A stretch of 8,942 nucleotides of DNA from Flavobacteriales bacterium (lineage in GTDB: Bacteria > Bacteroidota > Bacteroidia > NS11-12g > UBA955). The stretch lies in the NCBI GenBank assembly GCA_947472115.1, contig CANIZU010000065.1, positions 1-8,942 on the forward strand. Direction: 5' to 3'. The number at the start of each line of letters is the position of its first letter. Positions within the stretch are counted from its first letter, which is position 1. This document shows positions 1 through 5,810 of this stretch, piece by piece. The position numbers were made by a program, and so were the translations under genes. Under the pieces are notes generated by a model, which saw only the letters and a list, made by a program, of their open reading frames with translations, did not search any database and was not told the DNA's origin.

Positions 1-153
1 ATGACAATCGAAGGCAAGATGGTAAGCACAAGCACCACTGCCAACGAAGGTGTGATGACATTGAACACTGGCGACATGAGCAACGGCGTATACTTAGTAC
101 AAGTTATGTCGGGCAACAAGCAAGTAACTCGCAAGATTACAGTTCAGAAGTAA
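1..153 (+). CDS. C-terminal end of a type IX-secreted protein (Por secretion tail), 5' truncated
   Basis: The first 50 codons are open from the window edge to the TAA at 151-153 and read as the last part of a T9SS sorting domain. A stretch with G-K-M-V is followed by a Thr/Asn-rich turn, then the hallmark N-G-V-Y-L-V-Q-V strand, then G-N-K-Q-V-T-R-K and a basic end (ITVQK). Domains of this type send Bacteroidota proteins through the type IX system to the cell surface or medium, where the domain is usually removed. The body of the protein lies outside the window, so its activity cannot be told. The ATG at position 1 is probably an internal methionine rather than the start. A strong terminator follows about 60 bp after the stop, so this gene ends its transcript. 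Confidence 0.85.
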   Translation: MTIEGKMVSTSTTANEGVMTLNTGDMSNGVYLVQVMSGNKQVTRKITVQK

Positions 154-215
154 TCGCTAGAGCAAACGGGGTGGGGTAGAGATACCGCTCACTGTTAAAT
201 ACAACATTAAAATTT

Positions 216-250
216 AGAGAGGGCCGCCCAATGGGCAGCCCTCTCTTTTT
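216..250 (+). terminator. Rho-independent terminator after the T9SS cargo gene
   Basis: A 9-bp stem (216-224 with 238-246), one C/A mismatch, then 4 more bp (226-229 with 233-236) close on a 3-base loop. A run of five T follows at 246-250. The stem is GC-rich in the middle. It lies about 60 bp after the stop at 153 and fits termination of the plus-strand transcript. The A-rich side on the left is weak, so activity on the minus strand is less likely. Confidence 0.9.
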
Positions 251-485
251 GATTTGGTTTTGAATTGTAATTCATACCCGAGTGAAGAATCAAACTAGAC
301 CTGCAATAAATATGATCTAGTATTCAGGATGCTGATGTGGATTGGTGAAATTGAATAAATCTGGTGAAATGAGGTGTCGCGAATCCCCTTACGTAACTGG
401 AAGGCTTGCCAATAGTCATGACCCATGAAAATACTCCGATAATTCATCGAAAGTCACTCTGGGAATTAAGCAGTTCTAATCTGAA
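251..485. other. Gene-free spacer
   Basis: No convincing gene is seen here. The longest candidate is a 50-codon minus-strand frame (447 down to 295, starting M-N-Y-R-S-I-F-M), which has no recognisable domain and no clear promoter. A short inverted repeat, TGAATT-GT-AATTCA, lies at 261-274. A 9-base direct repeat TGGTGAAAT occurs at 343-351 and 362-370. No terminator for the minus-strand gene that ends at 486 is visible. Confidence 0.5.
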
Positions 486-1145
486 TTATTTACCAAGTAG
501 ATACTCCTGCTTTAATAAGCTGCAGATTTTGTATCGCTCGTCTTTTGTATCGTTGTACATCGCCTCAAGGACTTCGTAAACGTTTTGCAGACCCATCGCA
601 TCGCACCATTCAAAAGGCCCTTTGGGATAGTTGGTGCCCAATCGCATCGCTTGATTAATATCTTCCCGATTTGCCGTGCCTTCTTGCACCGTGTAATAGG
701 CTTCGTTGATGATCATGCAAATTACGCGGGGAGTGATTAATCCGACCCGACTTCCCACCACTTCGATATTTGGATAACCCAATAAATCAGCGATGTCTCT
801 CAATGTTGATTCTGATAATTGATAGGGGTTGGTGCACTCTAATGTATTGCGCTCCAAAAATGTTGGTAGCGAATTGATGCCGATGCCTTTCCAGTCTTCA
901 GGGATATTTAGACCAACTACAGCGGACTCCAAAGTGCATTTCACCGCACCCAAAACAAAGGTGGTGTTTGTATTTGTTAAATAGTCCTGTAAACGATAGG
1001 AGTTGTCGTCAAAATCCAAATCCAGAAACACATCGTAATGTTCATGGCCTTCATTATCTTGCACCCATGAATAGGTCGATGAAGGGGTTTCTTTGTTCTC
1101 CCATGCGTTTCGTTTGGTTGGGCTTGCCAATATTCCTATTTTCAT
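486..1145 (-). CDS. 3-hydroxyacyl-CoA dehydrogenase-like protein with degenerate NAD domain
   Basis: 219 aa. Residues about 130-215 match the C-terminal helical domain of 3-hydroxyacyl-CoA dehydrogenases: G-L-I-T-P-R-V, then I-N-E-A-Y, E-G-T-A-x-R-E-D-I, a M-R-L-G-T-N-Y-P-x-G-P segment and G-L-Q-N-V-Y. This domain normally shapes the acyl-CoA site and the dimer. The N-terminal part (1-125) starts like a Rossmann strand (MKIGILA) but lacks GxGxxG and is well short of the usual roughly 180-residue NAD domain. By alignment from memory, the catalytic His is Asn91, the partner Glu is kept (Glu103) and the conserved Asn is Pro139. Short proteins of this kind occur across Bacteroidota; their role is unclear to me. 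The start is fixed by an in-frame TAA five codons upstream. The gene is divergent from ridA with a 32-bp gap. The family call is firm; dehydrogenase activity is doubtful. Confidence 0.85.
   Translation of the reverse strand: MKIGILASPTKRNAWENKETPSSTYSWVQDNEGHEHYDVFLDLDFDDNSYRLQDYLTNTNTTFVLGAVKCTLESAVVGLNIPEDWKGIGINSLPTFLERNTLECTNPYQLSESTLRDIADLLGYPNIEVVGSRVGLITPRVICMIINEAYYTVQEGTANREDINQAMRLGTNYPKGPFEWCDAMGLQNVYEVLEAMYNDTKDERYKICSLLKQEYLLGK
1113..1144 (+). promoter_or_regulatory. Candidate ridA promoter
   Basis: TTTG at 1113-1116 lies 20 bases before TATTTTCA (1137-1144), which matches six of eight positions of TAnnTTTG counting the free ones. It would give a leader of roughly 25-30 bases before the ATG at 1178. 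The box lies inside the 5' end of the divergent gene. The match is imperfect and short, so this is a tentative call. Confidence 0.25.
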
Positions 1146-1152
1146 GCAGTCA

Positions 1153-1160
1153 CAAAATTA
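1153..1160 (-). promoter_or_regulatory. Candidate -7 element (TAATTTTG) for the dehydrogenase-like gene
   Basis: On the minus strand TAATTTTG is a perfect match to the Bacteroidota -7 consensus TAnnTTTG. It ends 7 bases before the ATG at 1145, so transcription would begin almost at the start codon. No good TTTG -33 box is seen at the expected distance, which lowers confidence. Confidence 0.35.
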
Positions 1161-1177
1161 CATCAAACCTTAATAAC

Positions 1178-1561
1178 ATGCGAGAAATCATTTACACCGA
1201 AAATGCACCCAAGCCCATTGGTCCATACAGTCAGGCCGTTCGAGTTGGCGATACCTATTATTTTTCCGGACAAATCGGATTGGATCCAGTCACTGGTAAT
1301 TTCGATAGTGAAACGGATGTGGATTTGCAATCAAAACGTGTGATGCAGAATATCGAAGCATTGCTCACGGCCTCAGGTCTTACTTGGGATAACGTGGTTA
1401 AATCATCGATTTTCTTAAAGGATATGAACGATTTTCCTAAGGTAAACGCGATCTACGGAAGTCATTTTGCCCAAGGGAAGTACCCTGCCCGAGAAACTGT
1501 GCAAGTGAGCCGTCTGCCCAAGGATGCCTTGGTAGAGATTTCGGTAATTTGCGTGAAATAA
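1178..1561 (+). CDS. ridA: RidA family 2-iminobutanoate/2-iminopropanoate deaminase
   Basis: 127 aa, almost the length of E. coli RidA (128). Known role of the family: hydrolysis of reactive enamine/imine intermediates, such as those released by PLP-dependent threonine dehydratase, to 2-oxoacids and ammonia, in the cytosol as a trimer. Visible signatures are G-P-Y-S-Q-A at 15-20 (Tyr17), S-G-Q-I-G-L-D-P at 30-37, Arg105 in the P-A-R-E-T-V-Q-V segment (carboxylate binding) and Glu120 (activating the water) in V-E-I-S. These fall at the same numbers as in the E. coli enzyme. I chose the ATG at 1178 because it starts the conserved family N-terminus and avoids overlap with the divergent gene. An in-frame ATG at 1103 would add a lipoprotein-like leader (see findings). 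The upstream sequence (AATAAC) is A-rich with no Shine-Dalgarno. The gene converges on the copper monooxygenase-like gene with a 27-bp gap and no evident terminator. Confidence 0.93.
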   Translation: MREIIYTENAPKPIGPYSQAVRVGDTYYFSGQIGLDPVTGNFDSETDVDLQSKRVMQNIEALLTASGLTWDNVVKSSIFLKDMNDFPKVNAIYGSHFAQGKYPARETVQVSRLPKDALVEISVICVK

Positions 1562-1588
1562 ACTTCAGAGGGGGACCATCCTCAACCG

Positions 1589-3121
1589 TTATTGTTTGAT
1601 GATTTGCCGCGTGGTTGTTTGGCCATTGACGTTTACGACTTGAAGGAAGTAGGTTCCGTTTGATAATTCGCTGATATCCACCAACGGATTTTCTGTCGAT
1701 ACATCGCCTTTTGTTATCGTTTTTCCGGTCATATCAAAAATCTGATAAGCACTTTGGCTTTGAATATTTTCGATTCGAATGCGGTTGCTACTGGGGTTGG
1801 GATACAACTTCAACGATTGTGCTTCTGGTTTGATGACTGCACTGATATTCTTCAGCGCCGAGTTGTCGATGACCATGCTTTCATCGCCCGGCATATAGGT
1901 GGTGAGCCAGAAATACACCAGCATCATTTCGTCTTTGGTGCCTTCTCCCAATGAAACGGCTTGTGGCGGCGTGTTTGGATTGTTCAGGTTTTGCGCGGTG
2001 TTATCGTAATAGGCCTCGCCCCACATCGTACTGCCTTTTTCGACTATCGTGGGTGTGCGCAAAACGTAAGTTCGCTGCCAGTGAAAGTCCCAATTGGGTA
2101 TATCGACGAATGGAATGGTATCTTTTCCATTGACGTTATAGGCTTTGATGGATTTGCCAATCAAGTGCATGTGAGGAGCAACCGCGAATACGCTCAATTT
2201 GAAGTTGAGTAGTGTTTTGGAATAGAAAGTTTTGGTTTGATCCGCTGGAATGTAGAGTGGCCCGTTCGTAAGGGAAGAGTTGTTGTGATTGATGCCAGGC
2301 GTGATGATCATGGGTCTTAATGAGCCCGTATTGAGTTTGATCAATACTTTGGTGCTGTCGAGTTGATTTTGGATGCCAGCAGGGTAGTGGACTTGAATGA
2401 TGATGTTTGAATTTTTAAGGATGCGTGCGCCAAATCCACTGGGAAATTGATAAGGCTCCTGACCGGGAACGTAAACGCCAATGAGCTGTGAAGTATTAGA
2501 TCCGGTCCCGCCAAATGCCAAATAACCGGGGGCGGGGTCGGCCTTGTCTTTATTGACGGGAATTTGACTTGTGTCCTGAAATACCAATACATGGTGAACG
2601 ATTTGGCGGTTACCAGGAACGACTTCGATGGCGGTGACAAACTGATCGGTGGAAATTCCGGTGGGTAATACGAAACATCGATATTCATCGCTGCTGGTGT
2701 TTACCGTATAGTTTGGCATTTTTAATTTGAGGTCGGGATTGGTAGTTACGGCGCTCGTATTTGGTTTGGGATCCGCCGGGGCTTTGGATATGTCCCCAGA
2801 TTTGGATCCTTGCGCAACCCAATCTTGTAGTGTTTTTATTTCTTCTACGCTCAAAATTCTTTCGTGGGCATAGCGTTTATAATTTGAATTTGCTGGCCAT
2901 GGCGGCATTCTGCGTTTTTGGGTGGCATCTGCGATTCCATTTGCATTTGCGGCGGCGTTAGAATATCCAATCAATGAAAAGGGTGCGATGCCGCCGCTGA
3001 TATGACAATTGGTACAGCTGTTATAAAGTATCGGGGCAACGTGTTCTGCCCAGGTGGTTTGTGCTATCGTAGCGGAGCGGATTCCTAGGGTTAGGATAAA
3101 AATAAAAATGATCTTTTTCAT
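1589..3121 (-). CDS. Secreted copper type II monooxygenase-like protein with haem c motif and T9SS sorting domain
   Basis: 510 aa. A signal peptide covers residues 1-20 (K-K, hydrophobic core, S-A-T-I-A end). A C-T-N-C-H haem c motif lies at 36-40 and the M-P-P-W-P motif, usual for this family, at 72-76. Two PHM-like beta domains follow. His-His 176-177 and His245 (V-H-Y-P) fit the first copper site. His317-x-His319 (P-H-M-H) and Met399 or Met400 (D-E-M-M) fit the second. So all copper ligands known from peptidylglycine monooxygenase appear to be present. A Por secretion tail runs from L-Y-P-N-P (439-443) to the end, with G-T-Y-F-L-Q-V. The protein should be exported by Sec and then by the type IX system to the surface or medium. 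The family catalyses ascorbate-dependent hydroxylation in animals; the bacterial substrate is unknown to me. The haem domain could pass electrons to copper (inference). It is divergent from the DUF3467 operon across 124 bp. Confidence 0.88.
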   Translation of the reverse strand: MKKIIFIFILTLGIRSATIAQTTWAEHVAPILYNSCTNCHISGGIAPFSLIGYSNAAANANGIADATQKRRMPPWPANSNYKRYAHERILSVEEIKTLQDWVAQGSKSGDISKAPADPKPNTSAVTTNPDLKLKMPNYTVNTSSDEYRCFVLPTGISTDQFVTAIEVVPGNRQIVHHVLVFQDTSQIPVNKDKADPAPGYLAFGGTGSNTSQLIGVYVPGQEPYQFPSGFGARILKNSNIIIQVHYPAGIQNQLDSTKVLIKLNTGSLRPMIITPGINHNNSSLTNGPLYIPADQTKTFYSKTLLNFKLSVFAVAPHMHLIGKSIKAYNVNGKDTIPFVDIPNWDFHWQRTYVLRTPTIVEKGSTMWGEAYYDNTAQNLNNPNTPPQAVSLGEGTKDEMMLVYFWLTTYMPGDESMVIDNSALKNISAVIKPEAQSLKLYPNPSSNRIRIENIQSQSAYQIFDMTGKTITKGDVSTENPLVDISELSNGTYFLQVVNVNGQTTTRQIIKQ

Positions 3122-3245
3122 CGTTTGGGTTTGACGTTTTTGCCTTGTTTTTCTTTCGCAGAATATCCTTCAAAAGACGAATTTAATTCTAAATGGTTTA
3201 AGGTGGTGCGAAAATGACTTTGAGCGATTAATTTTGTAGATACCT
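3122..3245. promoter_or_regulatory. Divergent promoter region between the copper oxygenase and the DUF3467 operon
   Basis: On the plus strand a perfect -7 element TAATTTTG lies at 3229-3236, nine bases before the ATG at 3246, so the leader would be only a few bases. About 20 bases further up there is only GGTG (3205-3208) in place of TTTG. On the minus strand, TAAATTCG is a near match to TAnnTTTG, but it has no good partner box. The spacer is AT-rich and holds no gene. Confidence 0.5.
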
Positions 3246-3575
3246 ATGGAAGAAAATCAAGAACAACAGCCCGGCTTGGATATCGAATTAACAGAAGAAA
3301 TTGCCGAAGGGATTTACAGCAATTTTGCTATCATTACTCATTCTCAAACGGAGTTTATCATTGATTTTGTTCGCATGATGCCTGGAATTCCCAAGGGTAA
3401 GGTGAAGAGTCGTATCATACTAGCCCCGCAACATGCCAAGAGATTGATCATGGCTTTGGGCGATAATTTGGGTAAGTACGAAGATCATTTTGGAGAAATC
3501 ACATTGGAAGAGGGTAGTGGATTGCCTCCCCATACTGTTCCTTTTGGCTTTGGAGGTCCTACGGGTCAAGCCTAA
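3246..3575 (+). CDS. DUF3467 domain protein
   Basis: 109 aa, small, soluble and without signal peptide. The family pattern is clear: an acidic N-terminus, then the E-G-I-Y-S-N-F-A segment (21-28), a strand ending in F-I-I-D-F (37-41), P-K-G-K-V-K-S-R-I (49-57), and the A-P-Q-H-A-K-R-L helix (60-67) leading to a Y-E-x-H-F-G (78-83) end. The tail is Gly/Pro-rich. DUF3467 proteins are widespread in Bacteroidota and have no established function. As I recall they often sit just after rpoC, which is not the case here. This is the first gene of an apparent three-gene operon; the next start is 6 bp after its stop. A perfect TAATTTTG box lies just upstream. The family call is firm; the function is unknown. 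Confidence 0.88.
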   Translation: MEENQEQQPGLDIELTEEIAEGIYSNFAIITHSQTEFIIDFVRMMPGIPKGKVKSRIILAPQHAKRLIMALGDNLGKYEDHFGEITLEEGSGLPPHTVPFGFGGPTGQA

Positions 3576-3581
3576 TTTATT

Positions 3582-3932
3582 ATGGCAATACGATTCGAAA
3601 AGCGAAAGCAAGACTTGGCCTCTTTGCACGAATTTACTCGGCGGATGGTTTGGTTTGTGCTTTTTGGATTTTCGTTTATTGCATTGTCGCTGTGGGCTGG
3701 AGCAATTGGATACCGACATTTCGCGCATTTGGGATGGGTGGATGCCTTTTACAATGCGTCGATGATTTTGACAGGCATGGGGCCGGTGGCCGTTTTGACT
3801 TCGGATGATGCTAAGATTTTTGCCACTGCGTACTCCATTTACAGTGGGGTTGCATTTTTGACATCGGTGGGTGTGATGTTTGCGCCGTTAGTTCACCGTT
3901 TGTTTCATCGTTTACATATTGATATAGAATAA
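3582..3932 (+). CDS. Small two-helix membrane protein with pore-loop-like segment
   Basis: 116 aa. A charged N-terminus (1-21) precedes a first membrane helix (about 22-43). A re-entrant-looking segment D-A-F-Y-N-A-S-M-I-L (54-63) is followed by T-G-M-G-P (64-68), then a second helix (about 79-102) and a His/Arg-rich end (H-R-L-F-H-R-L-H, 105-112). The order helix, pore helix, G-x-G, helix is that of two-TM potassium channel subunits. The filter differs: T-V-G-Y-G-D would align to L-T-G-M-G-P. I recall similar unnamed proteins with G-M-G-P-V in other bacteria. Ion conduction is not established. The gene sits 6 bp after DUF3467 and 3 bp before paaN, so it is probably co-transcribed and translationally linked with both. 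There is no Shine-Dalgarno. The coding call is strong, the channel-like fold moderate. Confidence 0.8.
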   Translation: MAIRFEKRKQDLASLHEFTRRMVWFVLFGFSFIALSLWAGAIGYRHFAHLGWVDAFYNASMILTGMGPVAVLTSDDAKIFATAYSIYSGVAFLTSVGVMFAPLVHRLFHRLHIDIE

Positions 3933-3935
3933 TTT

Positions 3936-5588
3936 ATGAATACTTCATTGAAAGAAAGATTAGAAGCCGCGTATGCAGCTCAACAAAGTAGAACGTATTT
4001 CGCCGCTTGGCCTGAATCCCCTCGTGCGTATGCCGAAGATGGAATGGCGCAAGGATTATTGGCTTTTCAATCGCTACTGACCCAGAATTTTACCGAATTG
4101 TTACAAGAAGGAAGTCAAGGTTGGGTGGGCGACGAGGTAAGTCCTTATATGATGACGGGTTTGGGTGTTCAATATCCAAAATTTGCTCCGGAGGTGTTGA
4201 TTGCCAATGCGAAATCGGCGCAAAAGGTTTGGTCAAAAACTTCAGCTGATATCCGTGCCGCGGTTTTGTTGGATGCTTTGGACCGTGTGGCATTACGATT
4301 TTTTGAGATTGCTTATGCTACGATGCATACCACAGGACAGAGTTTTATGATGAGTTTTCAGGCAAGTGGGCCTCATGCGAACGATAGGGCTTTGGAGGTG
4401 TTGTCGATGGCGTATCACGAGTTGAATCGTTTTCCTAGCGATGTGACCTGGGTCAAGAATATGGGGAAGTTCGATCTTACGTTGCAGAAAAATTACAAGG
4501 CGATTCCTAAGGGTGTTGCATTGGTGATCGGTTGTTCTACATTCCCTACTTGGAATACGGTTCCAGGGTTGTTTGGTAGCTTGATGACAGGTAACGCGAG
4601 TATCGTGAAGCCTCACCCTAAGAGTGTTTTGCCAATCGCAATTGTTGTCGCCGAAATACAAAAAGCGCTCGTAGCTGCTGGATTGCCTGCTTCTGTGGTT
4701 CAACTGGGAGTGGATACTTTGGATCATCCAATCACGAAGGAATTGGCTGAAAATACTGCGGTTAAATTGATTGATTATACCGGTGGGTCGGCTTTTGGCG
4801 ATTACATCGAATCATTGCAAGGCAAAACGGTATTTACGGAAAAGGCGGGTGTGAACTCGGTGATTTTGGATAGTGTTGCAGATGCGAGCGCGGTGTTTGG
4901 CAATTTGGCGTTTGCTGCGAGTTTGTATAGCGGTCAGATGTGCACTGCGCCCCAGAACATCTTTGTTTCGGCTGAGGGTGTTAATACGGCTGAGGGGATA
5001 TTGAGTTACGACGATGTTGTTGCGGGAATTGCAAATGCGGTAAAAGGTTTGGCAGAAAATCCCAAAATGGGAGCGGGGACTTTGGGTGCGATTCAGAACG
5101 ATATTACTTCCACAAGGGTTAAATCGGTGGAAGCTGCGGCGGGATCATCCGTTGCATTGGCATCTATGAATATTGTAAACCCAGAATTTCCTGATGCTAG
5201 GACGGCATCCCCAACTGTGATCGCGGTGGATGCTGCGGATATGAAATCTTGGAAGCATGAGTGTTTTGGCCCGATTGTATTTGTGGTAAAGACTGAAAGT
5301 GCGGCGCATAGTTTGGCGTTGACTTCGGATTCTGCTGCGGAATTGGGTGCCATTACTTGCTCTTGCTATAGTACTGATAACGATTTTATGGTTGAAGTTG
5401 AGGATGCGATGAATGAAGTATTCACACCCGTGAGTTTCAATTTTACTGGAGCGGCATTTGTGAATCAGCACGCGGCGTTTAGTGATTTTCACGTAACGGG
5501 TGGTAATCCAAGTGGAAATGCTTCTTTCACAGATTCTCAATATGTGAACCGCCGATTTGTTTGGGTGGGGAATCGTAAAATGGCATAA
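3936..5588 (+). CDS. paaN: PaaN-type aldehyde dehydrogenase-family protein (short form, phenylacetate pathway)
   Basis: 550 aa, matching the length I expect of the short PaaN family (about 550). The fold is aldehyde dehydrogenase. Visible features are the C-S-T-F-P-T-W-N segment with Asn207 (oxyanion), Lys225 in V-K-P-H-P (cofactor), the Y-T-G-G-S-A-F-G loop at 281-288, Glu302 in T-E-K-A-G (general base), the nucleophile Cys336 in S-G-Q-M-C-T-A-P, and E-C-F-G-P-I at 442-447. The long form, PaaZ, carries an extra C-terminal MaoC-like hydratase domain that opens oxepin-CoA before the semialdehyde is oxidised. This protein ends without it, so only the dehydrogenase half is present. By homology it would act in the cytosol on the ring-opened CoA semialdehyde with NAD(P). 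It starts 3 bp after the pore-like gene and ends before a bidirectional terminator. No other paa gene is in the window. The exact substrate is uncertain. Confidence 0.82.
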   Translation: MNTSLKERLEAAYAAQQSRTYFAAWPESPRAYAEDGMAQGLLAFQSLLTQNFTELLQEGSQGWVGDEVSPYMMTGLGVQYPKFAPEVLIANAKSAQKVWSKTSADIRAAVLLDALDRVALRFFEIAYATMHTTGQSFMMSFQASGPHANDRALEVLSMAYHELNRFPSDVTWVKNMGKFDLTLQKNYKAIPKGVALVIGCSTFPTWNTVPGLFGSLMTGNASIVKPHPKSVLPIAIVVAEIQKALVAAGLPASVVQLGVDTLDHPITKELAENTAVKLIDYTGGSAFGDYIESLQGKTVFTEKAGVNSVILDSVADASAVFGNLAFAASLYSGQMCTAPQNIFVSAEGVNTAEGILSYDDVVAGIANAVKGLAENPKMGAGTLGAIQNDITSTRVKSVEAAAGSSVALASMNIVNPEFPDARTASPTVIAVDAADMKSWKHECFGPIVFVVKTESAAHSLALTSDSAAELGAITCSCYSTDNDFMVEVEDAMNEVFTPVSFNFTGAAFVNQHAAFSDFHVTGGNPSGNASFTDSQYVNRRFVWVGNRKMA

Positions 5589-5718
5589 GGATATTTTTTG
5601 CTCGTAATTGTAGTGGCGCCGAACCCGGTGATTTGATTCTGTTGCTGGCATCTTCTATTCTCATCCTATTAATACTTTGAATATCTGCCCTAGGGTACTT
5701 TAGGATCAAGGGTTAGTC

Positions 5719-5760
5719 AAAAAGGAAAGGGAGCGCAAATGCGCTCCCTTTCCTTTTTTT
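5719..5760. terminator. Bidirectional Rho-independent terminator between paaN and yceI
   Basis: A perfect 18-bp stem (5719-5736 with 5741-5758) closes on an AAAT loop. The GC-rich core GGGAGCGC is next to the loop. A/T runs lie at both outer ends, with seven T at 5754-5760 and five A at 5719-5723. It sits between two convergent genes, 130 bp after the paaN stop and about 50 bp after the yceI stop, and should serve both. Confidence 0.95.
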
Positions 5761-5810
5761 CGATTGACTCCGTTACCGAGAATATCTTCACGGCTGGGTA
5801 GAATCCTTAA

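Noticed and set aside
295..447. A 50-codon minus-strand open frame in the gene-free spacer, starting M-N-Y-R-S-I-F-M.
   Set aside because: No domain is recognised, there is no promoter-like box upstream, and the length is within chance range. Conservation in relatives would be needed to call it.
1568..1583. GAGG...CCTC inverted repeat between the convergent ridA and copper oxygenase stops.
   Set aside because: Only four base pairs around a large loop and no T-run on either side, so it is not a credible terminator.
2341..2688. A 115-codon minus-strand open frame within the copper oxygenase gene.
   Set aside because: It lies in another frame of the same strand as the large gene, whose signal peptide, copper ligands and sorting domain are all intact.
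4293..4727. A 144-codon minus-strand open frame inside paaN.
   Set aside because: It is antisense to a well-supported ALDH-family gene, has an Arg/His-rich unnatural composition and matches no known family.
5145..5651. A 168-codon minus-strand open frame over the 3' end of paaN.
   Set aside because: Composition is rich in Arg, His and Ile with no domain. It is a mirror of the paaN reading frame.
5688..5695. CCCTAGGG palindrome upstream of the terminator.
   Set aside because: Only 8 bp and inside a convergent intergenic region, so a regulatory role is unlikely.
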